Shown in pieces: positions 35,245-46,500 of a stretch of DNA of 64,000 bases (positions within the stretch are counted from its first letter, which is position 1; the number at the start of each line of letters is the position of its first letter). The notes below the pieces were generated by a model. It did not search any database and was not told where the DNA came from. It worked only from the letters and a program-made list of their open reading frames with translations. The position numbers and the translations under genes are program-made. Origin of the DNA: Prostheceraeus crozeri (taxonomy: Eukaryota; Platyhelminthes; Polycladida; Euryleptidae); NCBI GenBank assembly GCA_907163375.1, contig CAJQUW010004458.1, positions 300,147-364,146 on the forward strand. The letters are read 5' to 3'.

Positions 35245-35539
35245 GACGAAATGACGATGCGAGTTGTTCGAAGTGATACAAACTGATAACTATGAAAGAG
35301 AAAGAAGCTTGTATGCTGACTTATGAACCTCTAAATAAAACAGTTTCTGGACAAGCAACTCCACGCCACTAGAGGTCGCATAGATGTCTACATTAACATG
35401 CGAGGAATAAACTCCAAAGTAGCAGTTCAACTGCTGAGTATGCATTTAATGTGATGTCAATCTCCTGGTTCGTCAGAGTTCAGGCTTGAATTTGCATCAC
35501 GCTCAATGGAAGATTGATCTCCTTTCCCATCGAAACTAC

Positions 35540-35702
35540 ACCTAAGGACAATCTTGGAGAACAGCGACTGCAATACGTAGAAACTAGAATAGAAAACGCA
35601 ATGCACAGCTTAAATGGTCAGGACCATGCCCGCTGCTGTCAACACAGTCATACTTTCTTTGCTGTTGCGCATGCCATGGAAGACATGGAAGTTGGGCATT
35701 AG
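35540..35702 (+). pseudogene. Second, inverted copy of the transposase C-terminus within the right inverted repeat
   Basis: Codes DNLGEQRLQYVETRIENAMH and the same VAHAMEDMEVGH end as the transposase, with a few substitutions (S/N, T/N, R/H). It lies in the right terminal repeat, so it cannot make a whole enzyme. Confidence 0.85.
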
Positions 35703-36512
35703 TAAAATGACAGAACTTTTTTTATTGAAATGTGGGCGTTAACCAAAGCGGCTGAAGCGATCCCATGTGTTTAGTTACTGAGAATATAGTGTTTTTTGAT
35801 AGTTTTTAAATGTTAAAAATTCTTCTGAAATAGATTTTAAATCTTCTGAATTTCATTTTAAATGTTCTGAATATGACTTTAAAGTTCCTGAATTTGACTT
35901 AAAAATTTATGAATTTCATTTTAATACTTCTGAAATTATTTTAACATTTCTGAATTTGACTTTAAAATTTCTGAATTTCATTTTAAAACTTCTGAACTTG
36001 AGATTAAAAAGGTGTAGAGAGCAATAAAGGAAAAACGCTACGCCGTGACTGTGGAACAATTGAGCCTAATTGCTGCATGTAGTTGGTCATTAATGCCTAC
36101 ATAGGAAGCGATGAATATAGCCTAGTATTAGATGTTTATAGAACTCAAGTTAAACAATGGTAGTCTACAAGAATAGGATTGCTGGTGACCAAATTATATA
36201 TAATTTAAGCTTACGTTCATTTTTCATAAGATAGAAAGCGTACGCACGCATTTTGGAAAATACCCCCTCCCCTTGCACGCATTTTGCCTGCCCCTCACCC
36301 CCTCTGACTGCGTGCACACTACATGGATACCCCAAAGTCAGTTTTATACGATATGCAAGTCAAAATAAACTTATCTTTTCCAAAGTTATCTGTTCCAGAA
36401 ATTTTGGGAATTTTTGGTCAGAATTTCGGGAATTTCGGGAAAATTCCCCAAATCAGAACAGACCTTCAAAATTTCGGGAAATTCCCGAATTCAGGAATTA
36501 CTCGGAGAACTG

Positions 36513-39500
36513 CATCGCCCAACTTCGAACCCAACTTCGAACCCACAGCTAATACATGTACACGTACAATTGCATTCGAGAAGTAGGCTACGTAGAGTGC
36601 AACGCAGTTGCTTTATAGGTCTGCACGTGATTTAGTTTTCGTTTAGTGAATGAATCAGAGCATATGGACTTAATATGTTTGCATTTTAATACAATGCAGT
36701 CAATGATGGTTCTCACTTCGATTCCACCCGCCACTCCGTCGTTTTATAAGTGTTCGAAACGTTGGGGAAATCCGCGGAATGTTTATTTAAGGTTTTTGTT
36801 TAGAAATAAGTGCTTCATCAGAGATGAGGTCCAATAGAAATGAATACATCTTTGATAAGTTGTTCTCCCCGCGTCAATAGTAGATTGATAAGTCGATGAT
36901 GATAATGGTTGCTGACAGGAATTTATATTTTAAGAGAAGTTTGCTTATCTGTCCTAGCAGTTTACTGCATGTACACATGATATCATGTCAGAAAATCAAG
37001 CTGCACAAACCACTTCCTTATTAATAGATAAGGCCTGATATTCATTAAAATGACATTATGTCGAGCCCATTCAATAGTCTGCTATTGCATCCTCCAGGCT
37101 CCCGAAAACACTGAAAGCGGAGAATCGAACTCCTGATGCAAACTCTTTGCGACACTTTGGGTCATTCAAGAATTCGCTTTTTTGAACCCACTCCCCCAAA
37201 GACAATGGACAAATATCTACTATCTTTGTACTCCCCCATAATCGATCTGTATTTCCGCAATCGCCGTTGAAGCCCCCTAAACGATACCGATTGCGTAATC
37301 GCCGGTCCAACTCCCCTGGATCCATAGATGATCGAATTTTCTCGCTACCGTATAGGTACTTCTGTTGCGATTTCAGTCTCTAGCCGTTTGCTTAGGCCTC
37401 TTGGTAATTTAAAGGCTGATAGACCTATGTGTACAAGGTATGATGTAGTTGCCGTGCCATGATCCTTTCAATATGCTGCAGTTACCATATCTTGCAAGCC
37501 TGCCTTCCTGTCGTGACATACTTACTTTTGCAAACTTTACCTGGAAGATGGAAATTTGTTGCACAAAATTAAATTGGCATTCTCACGCGCAGATGCACTA
37601 CATGTAGACTATGTTGGGAATTCGTGCAACAGCCACGAATTGGAAACCTATGAAGATTTCATATTATTGACAATGATTTTGGAGAGACAACAATGGAATT
37701 TGAAGCAAAATAGAAATGCCGGAAACTTAGATATTTATTAGTTTGATATCGGAATTACTACCAATGGGCTAAAGCACTGGACGCTTAACTACTGTTAATT
37801 AATCAAGGATTATAATGGGACAACTAAGCCCGGAGGAAATTCGCAGTTTCAATGAGCCCAAAATAGGAAAAACAAGGAATTCATTATTTGGCCCCCGGAG
37901 GATGCGCGAAAGATGTCGTCCCTGATTAATAGAAAATCAAGAACGAAAAAATAATCATTTCGACAACTCCTCCCTTCCCTTAGGCGATTGCGTACATTAT
38001 TTCTTGAATGACCATTTACTCTTACATGTAATCAACAAACATAGGAGGACAAACTCAGTGCACATTTTTACAAAGCGCGGCTTTCGTTGATTTTCTGAAT
38101 GAATTGATCTTCATTTAGGCCCATCAATCATTTTCATTCAATTTGCATCGAGATGTTTTTAGATGAGATTGAGAGGACCAAGATTCTTTTAACTTGAACA
38201 ACTAATTTGTCTTAATCGAATGCCTGTTCAGTATATTGCGGTTCAATCATAGATAACCTTAACACAATGATACTGCAGTTCTGATGACAGAACCGCAATA
38301 AGCTATGGATTCGGGCCCGACGGCCCTCAGCCTTGTGGCATATTGCGGTTCAGCTGAACTGTAATATTGCATTAAACATGCTCGCTTTTTCAGGAGAGTG
38401 AAATAGCTTAACATGATAGCTATCCATGCTGATCGGTATGTTAGATCCGGTTAGATCATGGACTTCTATAGATATAAAACACGGTTACAAATTCAGAATC
38501 ACTTATCATAGACATTTAGAAGTCCATGCACTAATATGCCATAGTTGTTAGTTCTTCTTTCATAGGACATAAAATAATAAACTTCTTTAATTTCATAGAT
38601 AGTTTTACTATGAAAGTGTGAGAATAATTGAAAACAGAGAAAATAACTGAAACACTGATTTGTAAGAATAGTCCAGTTAATTCCACACTTGATACTAGAG
38701 CACTCTCCAACATTTGACTTTCATTTGTTTACTAACCACTTCTTCCTTACTCTTCATCGGTCTGCCATTAGAAGAAGCCAGCATCTGGCCTTTCGGATTT
38801 GAAAATCAAATTGTTCAGTTAACTTAACTTAGCTTGCTACTTTGTGTTGCTGTCTTGATTATCTTCGATGGCTTAACACTTATGATTGGTCGCTTTGAGA
38901 AACATATTCCTTTGAATTGTTGGGAATGTCCGCTAAATCAACCACCAATGGTGCCTTCAAAAAAGCAAATTTTGCAAGATTCAATTTTAGAATACAATAA
39001 TAATTTATTAGAATTCAATAATTTTGTGGAAGTTTTGTTTGCAGGTCATTGATTGCCTCATCAGTGCTTCCTGTAAATTCGAAAATGATTCTAGTACCGT
39101 CTTCTTCATTGAAATTCCTACGCTTTAATCTTTCGCTGTTCATCACACATGTTGAGATGCAAAATTTGAATTGGTGCTGGCATATAACCTAGCAATTTTC
39201 CTCTAGCTCTTTGACAATCGCCATGGTGAGTGGTCAAGTCTTCAATTAGGTCTAGTGTCTTATCGTGCTTTGGCTTTATTAATTTCCGTCATTCATACGT
39301 CAATGTCATAACTATTAAATTGAACAGAACAAAATTGCATACTGGACTAACTGCTCCCATGGCTGAATTGAAACCTGTGAAAGTAACTGACTTTTGAACA
39401 TGAAGGTTAAAACCATAGAGCTAGGCTATGTTTTATCGTTGCCTTCTGCTGATAATTATGGTATAAACTAGTTAAACCATAGACAAATGTGATGCATGGA

Positions 39501-40572
39501 GATTTTCATTCGAAGCACTCGTATTCTGCGTAGATTACTCGCTAAAGCTCGTGATCTATGCAGAATACTCATGTTTTGAAACTATGAGATTAAATCTCCA
39601 TACACCACATTCGTCTATGATATGACAACTACATGTAGGCTACATCACAATGGCATCTCTCATGTCCTTTTTCGAAGAATTAATTGTTCAAAGAAAAACA
39701 ACGAACAATAGTTATACATGTGAAAAGAAATTATGCCTTAAAAGCGAAGGCAGCATTTACAATGTGCCTCCATGAAAAAAGGCATTCAGATATCGATATA
39801 GACGCAATATTAACATAATAACTTGCTTCATTTCTTACAAACAACTAATTTCTTAAAAAAAGATGCTGAATCTTTCTAGACATAAATGCTGAAATAACAA
39901 ATGCTAAACCTAAAACTATGTGATACAGAAAACATAAAAGAAAACCAAAAGAAATACTAAATAAATAAATAATAATAATAAATAAATAATTAATAATTAA
40001 AACATAATAACATAAATGAAATCTCCTAATGTGATCTACCATGTTGCAGTTGGATTGCTATTGCCTTCATGTCCAGACCACCATGGCATTCACCTTGATC
40101 CGGTTATGGATAGCTATATGTACAATATATGATAATTTCAATGCTGTTGTTCGTTCATCGACATCTATGGACCACGTCGCAAGTGTTTTTTAATCCATGA
40201 ATCCATTTTTAATCCTTTTTCAGGCATGAATAGAAATTATAGCTATCAGTCGTCGGCCAAAAATTCGAAGACATCCTCGAATGCTACGCTCCCTTGTATA
40301 TCTTCCAATTTATGCCCTCGACAGATAGCTATAATTCCTATATTGACTATGACAATTAATATCGGAAGATATCTACAGGAGGTACAGCTTGAATTTCCAT
40401 GGATTTCATGTTTGAATTTTTATAGAAGGCGAATCAATTCCAGAAGCCCTGTTAGCCACGAAGAGCATTGGTCTAAACAACAAAAGGCAAGTTATTCATT
40501 CTCCTACGTTATAAAAAAGGTTCATAATAAATATCAATTCATTACACTCAGAGCCCGATCAACAACACAAAA
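36513..40572. other. Intergenic region upstream of the giant repeat gene
   Basis: No gene recognised. Small structures are visible: TATTGCGGTTC three times, once inverted (38234-38350); an inverted pair CATGGACTTCTA / TAGAAGTCCATG (about 38458-38526); and an (AATA)n/(AAT)n low-complexity tract at about 39957-40016. An 84-codon minus frame at 37071-37325 has no recognisable domain. The promoter of the gene starting at 40573 should lie here, but I cannot point to it. Confidence 0.5.
39957..40016. repeat. AT-rich simple repeat (AATA/AAT)n
   Basis: Runs of AATA and AAT units with single-base variants. Confidence 0.8.
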
Positions 40573-43500
40573 ATGGCCTTTGCTACGAACCCATATTCAA
40601 AACAAACACCTCGACACGACGTATATGCGGGAAGATATAAATCCCCTATGGAAAACATTTCAATGTACAGAAAAGAATATCAAAATAAGGAAGTTGATAG
40701 ACCAAGAATGGCTTTCCAAAATGACAACCTCACGTGTGGTGAAGGACCCATGGATAGTGACAGCATGTACCGATCGCAGTTCAGAGGCAAGGAGGTGGAT
40801 AGACCAGGTTTAGCATGGCAACAAGACAACCTCAAATGCGGTGAAGGGCCAATGGACGGAGATAGCATGTACAGATCACAATTCAGAGGCAACGAGGTAG
40901 AGAGACCTGGCCTAGCACATCAGTCAGACAATCTTAAATGTGGGGAAGGAGCAATGGACAGTGATAGTATGTATAGATCGCAGTTTAGAGGAAAGGAAGT
41001 GGAAAGACCAGGACTATCTCACCAATCGGACAACTTGAAATGTGGTGAAGGAGCGATGGACAGTGACAGCATGTATAGATCACAGTTCAGGGGAAAAGAG
41101 GTCGAGAGGCCAGGTCTCGCTCACCAATCCGACAATCTCAAATGTGGTGAAGGAGCAATGGACAGTGATAGCATGTATAGATCACAGTTCAGGGGAAAGG
41201 AGGTCGAGAGGCCAGGTCTAGCTCACCAATCAGACAACCTCAAATGTGGCGAGGGAGCAATGGACAGTGACAGCATGTATAGATCACAGTTTCGAGGAAA
41301 GGAGGTCGAGAGGCCTGGTCTAGCTCACCAATCAGACAACTTAAAATGCGGTGAAGGAGCAATGGACAGTGATAGCATGTATAGATCACAGTTCAGGGGA
41401 AAGGAGGTCGAGAGGCCAGGTCTAGCTCACCAATCAGACAATCTTAAGTGTGGAGAAGGAGCGATGGACAGCGACAGCATGTATAGATCACAGTTCAGAG
41501 GAAAGGAGGTCGAGAGGCCAGGTCTAGCTCACCAATCGGACAACCTCAGGTGTGGCGAAGGAGCAATGGACAGTGACAGCATGTATAGATCACAGTTTCG
41601 AGGAAAAGAAGTCGAAAGGCCAGGTTTAGCTCACCAATCCGACAATCTGAAATGTGGAGAGGGAGCAATGGACAGTGATAGCATGTATAGATCACAATTT
41701 AGGGGGAAGGAGGTCGAAAGACCAGGTCTAGCTCATCAATCAGACAACTTGAAATGTGGTGAAGGAGCAATGGACAGTGATAGCATGTACCGATCACAGT
41801 TCAGGGGAAAAGAGGTCGAGAGGCCAGGTCTAGCTCATCAATCAGACAACCTGAGGTGTGGCGAAGGAGCAATGGACAGTGACAGCATGTATAGATCACA
41901 GTTTAGGGGAAAGGAGGTCGAGAGGCCTGGTCTCGCTCACCAATCGGACAATCTAAAATGTGGAGAGGGAGCCATGGACAGTGATAGCATGTATAGATCA
42001 CAGTTCAGGGGAAAAGAGGTCGACAGGCCAGGTCTAGCTCACCAATCAGACAACTTGAAATGTGGTGAAGGAGCGATGGACAGTGACAGCATGTACAGGT
42101 CACAGTTTCGTGGAAAAGAGGTCGAGAGGCCTGGTCTAGCTCACCAATCCGACAATCTAAAATGTGGTGAAGGAGCAATGGACAGTGATAGCATGTATAG
42201 ATCACAGTTCAGGGGAAAGGAGGTTGAGAGGCCAGGTCTAGCTCATCAATCAGACAACCTCAAATGTGGCGAGGGAGCAATGGACAGTGACAGCATGTAT
42301 AGATCACAGTTTCGAGGAAAGGAGGTCGAAAGGCCAGGTCTAGCTCACCAATCAGACAACTTAAAATGTGGCGAAGGAGCAATGGACAGTGATAGCATGT
42401 ATAGATCACAGTTCAGGGGAAAGGAGGTCGAGAGGCCAGGTCTAGCTCATCAATCAGACAACTTAAAATGCGGTGAAGGAGCAATGGACAGTGATAGCAT
42501 GTATAGATCACAGTTCAGAGGAAAGGAGGTCGAAAGACCAGGTCTAGCTCATCAATCAGACAACTTGAAATGTGGTGAAGGAGCAATGGACAGTGATAGC
42601 ATGTACCGATCACAGTTCAGGGGAAAAGAGGTCGAGAGGCCAGGTCTAGCTCATCAATCAGACAACCTGAGGTGTGGCGAAGGAGCAATGGACAGTGACA
42701 GCATGTATAGATCACAGTTTAGGGGAAAGGAGGTCGAGAGGCCTGGTCTCGCTCACCAATCGGACAATCTCAGGTGTGGAGAGGGAGCCATGGACAGTGA
42801 TAGCATGTATAGATCACAGTTTCGTGGAAAAGAGGTCGAAAGACCAGGTCTAGCTCACCAATCCGACAATCTGAAATGTGGAGAGGGAGCCATGGACAGT
42901 GATAGCATGTATAGATCACAGTTTAGGGGAAAGGAGGTCGAAAGACCAGGTCTAGCTCATCAATCAGACAACTTGAAATGTGGTGAAGGAGCAATGGACA
43001 GTGATAGCATGTACCGATCACAGTTCAGGGGAAAAGAGGTCGAGAGGCCAGGTCTAGCTCATCAATCAGACAACCTGAGGTGTGGCGAAGGAGCAATGGA
43101 CAGTGACAGCATGTATAGATCACAGTTTAGGGGGAAGGAAGTCGAAAGACCAGGTCTAGCTCACCAATCGGACAATCTAAAATGTGGAGAGGGAGCCATG
43201 GACAGTGATAGCATGTATAGATCACAGTTCAGGGGAAAAGAGGTCGAGAGGCCAGGTCTAGCTCACCAATCCGACAACCTCAAATGTGGCGAGGGAGCAA
43301 TGGACAGTGATAGCATGTATAGATCACAGTTCAGGGGAAAAGAGGTCGAGAGGCCTGGTCTCGCTCACCAATCAGACAATCTTAAGTGTGGAGAAGGAGC
43401 GATGGACAGTGATAGCATGTATAGATCACAGTTCAGAGGAAAGGAGGTCGAGAGGCCAGGTCTAGCTCACCAATCGGACAACCTCAGGTGTGGCGAAGGA

Positions 43501-46500
43501 GCAATGGACAGTGACAGCATGTATAGATCACAGTTCAGAGGAAAGGAGGTCGAGAGGCCAGGTCTAGCTCATCAATCAGATAATCTGAGGTGTGGTGAAG
43601 GAGCCATGGACAGTGATAGCATGTATAGATCACAGTTCAGAGGAAAGGAGGTCGAAAGACCAGGTCTAGCTCATCAATCAGACAACTTGAAATGTGGCGA
43701 AGGAGCAATGGACAGTGATAGCATGTACCGATCACAGTTCAGGGGAAAAGAGGTCGAGAGGCCAGGTCTAGCTCATCAATCAGACAACCTGAGGTGTGGC
43801 GAAGGAGCAATGGACAGTGACAGCATGTATAGATCACAGTTTAGGGGAAAGGAGGTCGAGAGGCCTGGTCTCGCTCACCAATCGGACAATCTAAAATGTG
43901 GAGAGGGAGCCATGGACAGTGATAGCATGTATAGATCACAGTTCAGGGGAAAAGAGGTCGAGAGGCCTGGTCTAGCTCACCAATCAGACAATCTCAAATG
44001 TGGAGAGGGAGCCATGGACAGTGATAGCATGTACAGGTCACAATTTAGGGGGAAGGAAGTCGAGAGGCCAGGTCTAGCTCACCAATCGGACAATCTAAAA
44101 TGTGGAGAGGGAGCCATGGACAGTGATAGCATGTATAGATCACAGTTCAGGGGAAAGGAGGTTGAGAGGCCAGGTCTAGCTCATCAGTCAGATAACCTGA
44201 AATGCGGCGAAGGAGCGATGGACAATGACAGTATGTACAGGTCACAGTTTCGTGGAAAAGAAGTCGAAAGGCCAGGTCTAGCGTCTCATTCAGATAACCT
44301 CAAATGTGGTGAAGGAACTATGGATGGTGACAGCATGTACAGATCTCAATTTCGAGGAAAAGAGGTAGAGAGGCCAGGTTTAGCAACCCAATCAGACAAT
44401 CTACGTGTTGGTGAAGGACCCATGGATGGTGACAGCATGTACAGATCTGAATTCCGAGGAAAGGAGGTTGAGAGACCCGGTCTAGCAACGCAATATGATA
44501 ATCTGACTTGTGGTCATGGATCCATGAATAACAACAGCATATACAGATCGGAATTCCAAAGTAAGGAGGTTGAAAGACCTGGTTTAGCCAAATACACAGA
44601 TAATCTCTGTTGTGGTGAAGGTGAGATTGAAAATAACAGCATGTACAGGACTCAATTTCGAGGAAAGGATGTAGAAAGACCAGGCCTGGCAAGATACTCG
44701 GATAATCTCAAGTGCGGAGAAGGAGATATGGACAGTGATAGTATGTATAGATCACAGTTCAGGGGAAAGGAGGTCGAGAGGCCTGGTCTCGCTCACCAAT
44801 CGGACAATCTAAAATGTGGAGAGGGAGCCATGGACAGTGATAGCATGTATAGATCACAGTTCAGGGGAAAAGAGGTCGAGAGGCCAGGTCTAGCTCACCA
44901 ATCAGACAATCTCAAATGTGGAGAGGGAGCGATGGACAGAGATAGCATGTACCGATCACAGTTCAGAGGAAAGGAGGTTGAGAGGCCAGGTCTAGCTCAC
45001 CAATCCGACAATCTGAAATGTGGAGAGGGAGCAATGGACAGTGATAGTATGTACCGATCACAGTTCAGGGGGAAAGAGGTCGAGAGGCCAGGTCTAGCTC
45101 ATCAATCAGACAACCTGAGGTGTGGCGAAGGAGCAATGGACAGTGACAGCTTGTATAGATCACAGTTCAGAGGAAAGGAGGTTGAGAGGCCAGGTTTGGC
45201 TCACCAATCAGACAATCTCAAATGTGGAGAGGGAGCCATGGACAGTGATAGCATGTACAGGTCACAATTTAGGGGGAAAATCGGACAATCTGAAATGTGG
45301 AGAGGGATCCATGGATAGTGATAGTATGTATAGATCTCAATTTCGTGGAAAGGATGTAGACAGACCAGGCTTGGCAAAATATTCGGATAATCTCAGGTGC
45401 GGAGAAGGTGAAATGGATAGTGACAGCATGTATAGATCGCAGTTTCGAGGTAAGGAGGCTGACAGACCGGCGCTTGCCCACCAGGCAGATAACCTCAAGT
45501 GTGGTGAAGGAGCAATGAACAGTGATAGCATGTATAGATCGGAGTTTCATGGCAAGGAGGCACATAGACCAGGTTTAGCTCATTATGCAGATAATCTGAC
45601 ATGTGGCGAAGGAACTATGGACAGTGACAGTATGTATAAATCGCAGTTTCTCGGTAAGAAGGCTGACAGACCGGGGCTTGCACACCACGCAGATAACCTC
45701 AAGTGTGGTGAAGGAGCGATGGACAGTGATAGCATGTATAGGTCACAGTTCCGAGGAAGGGATGCTGAAAGGCCAGGGTCAGCTCATTATTCAGATAATC
45801 TGAAATGTGGTGAAGGAACAATGGAAAGTGACAGCATGTATAGATCGCAGTTTCGAGGTAAAGAGGCTGACAGACCAGGGCTTGCCCACCAGGCAGATAA
45901 TCTCAAGTGTGGTGAAGGAGACATGGACAGTGATAGCATGTACAGATCACAGTTCAGAGGCAAGGAGGCTGAAAGACCGGCACTTGCCCACCAAACGGAT
46001 AATTTAAAATGTGGTGAAGGAGCAATGGACAGCGACAGCATGTACAAATCAGAGTTTCGAGGAAAGGATGCTGATAGGCCAGGGTTAGCTCACTATGCAG
46101 ATAATCTGACATGTGGAGAAGGAGCAATGGAAAGTGACAGTATGTACCGATGGCAGTTTCAAGGTAAAGACGCTGACAGACCGGGGCTTACACACCAGAC
46201 AGATAACCTCAAGTGTGGTGAAGGAGCGATGGACATTGACAGTATGTATAAATCACAGTTTCGAGGAAAGGATGCTGAAAGGCCAGGGTCAGCTCACTAT
46301 GCAGATAATCTCAAATGTGGTGAAGGAACAATGGAAAGTGATAGCATGTACAAATCACAGTTCAGAGGCAAGGACGCTGACAGACCGGGGCTAGCCCACC
46401 ACGCAGATAACCTCAAGTGTGGTGAAGGAACGATGGACATTGACAGTATGTATAAATCACAGTTCCGAGGAAAGGATGCTGATAGGCCAGGGTCAGCTCA

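Larger units (their letters stand above)
34112..36014 (-). mobile_element. IS630/Tc1-mariner element with 467-bp terminal inverted repeats
   Basis: Starts CACCTTTTTAATCTCAAG and ends with its exact complement, between TA target duplications (34110-34111 and 36015-36016). The inverted repeats run for about 467 bp (34112-34578 and 35547-36014). They consist mostly of repeated (T)TCAGAA.TTTTAAA-type words plus the 3' end of the transposase gene, which therefore exists twice in opposite orientation. Confidence 0.88.
33653..36333. mobile_element. Middle element with GGGG.ATCCAT termini
   Basis: The left end GGGGCATCCATATAATGTGC and the right end, whose reverse complement reads GGGGTATCCATGTAGTGTGC, are inverted repeats. 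Both are followed by C-rich/GCACG words. An AAAG duplication flanks it (33649-33652 and 36334-36337). A 4-bp duplication would suit several superfamilies, so I leave it unnamed. It contains the IS630/Tc1 element 34112-36014 and no ORF of its own that I recognise. Confidence 0.6.
33040..36512. mobile_element. Outer hAT-like element of a three-level nest
   Basis: The left end CAGTGCTCCGAG and the right end CTCGGAGAACTG are inverted repeats, followed inwards on both sides by AATTTTCGG/CCGAAATT-type repeats. Flanking bases are similar (TATCGC on the left, CATCGC on the right), possibly a decayed target duplication. The left part holds a coiled-coil ORF of the hAT lineage (33177-33600). The middle is interrupted by another element (33653-36333). 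Its own length without the insert is about 0.8 kb. Confidence 0.55.

Noticed and set aside
37071-37325. 84-codon minus-strand frame with a balanced composition
   Set aside because: No recognisable motif and no splice or poly(A) context to support a gene.
40226-40813. 195-codon plus-strand frame just before and into the repeat gene
   Set aside because: Its first part has no recognisable domain and its last part is an out-of-frame reading of the repeats.
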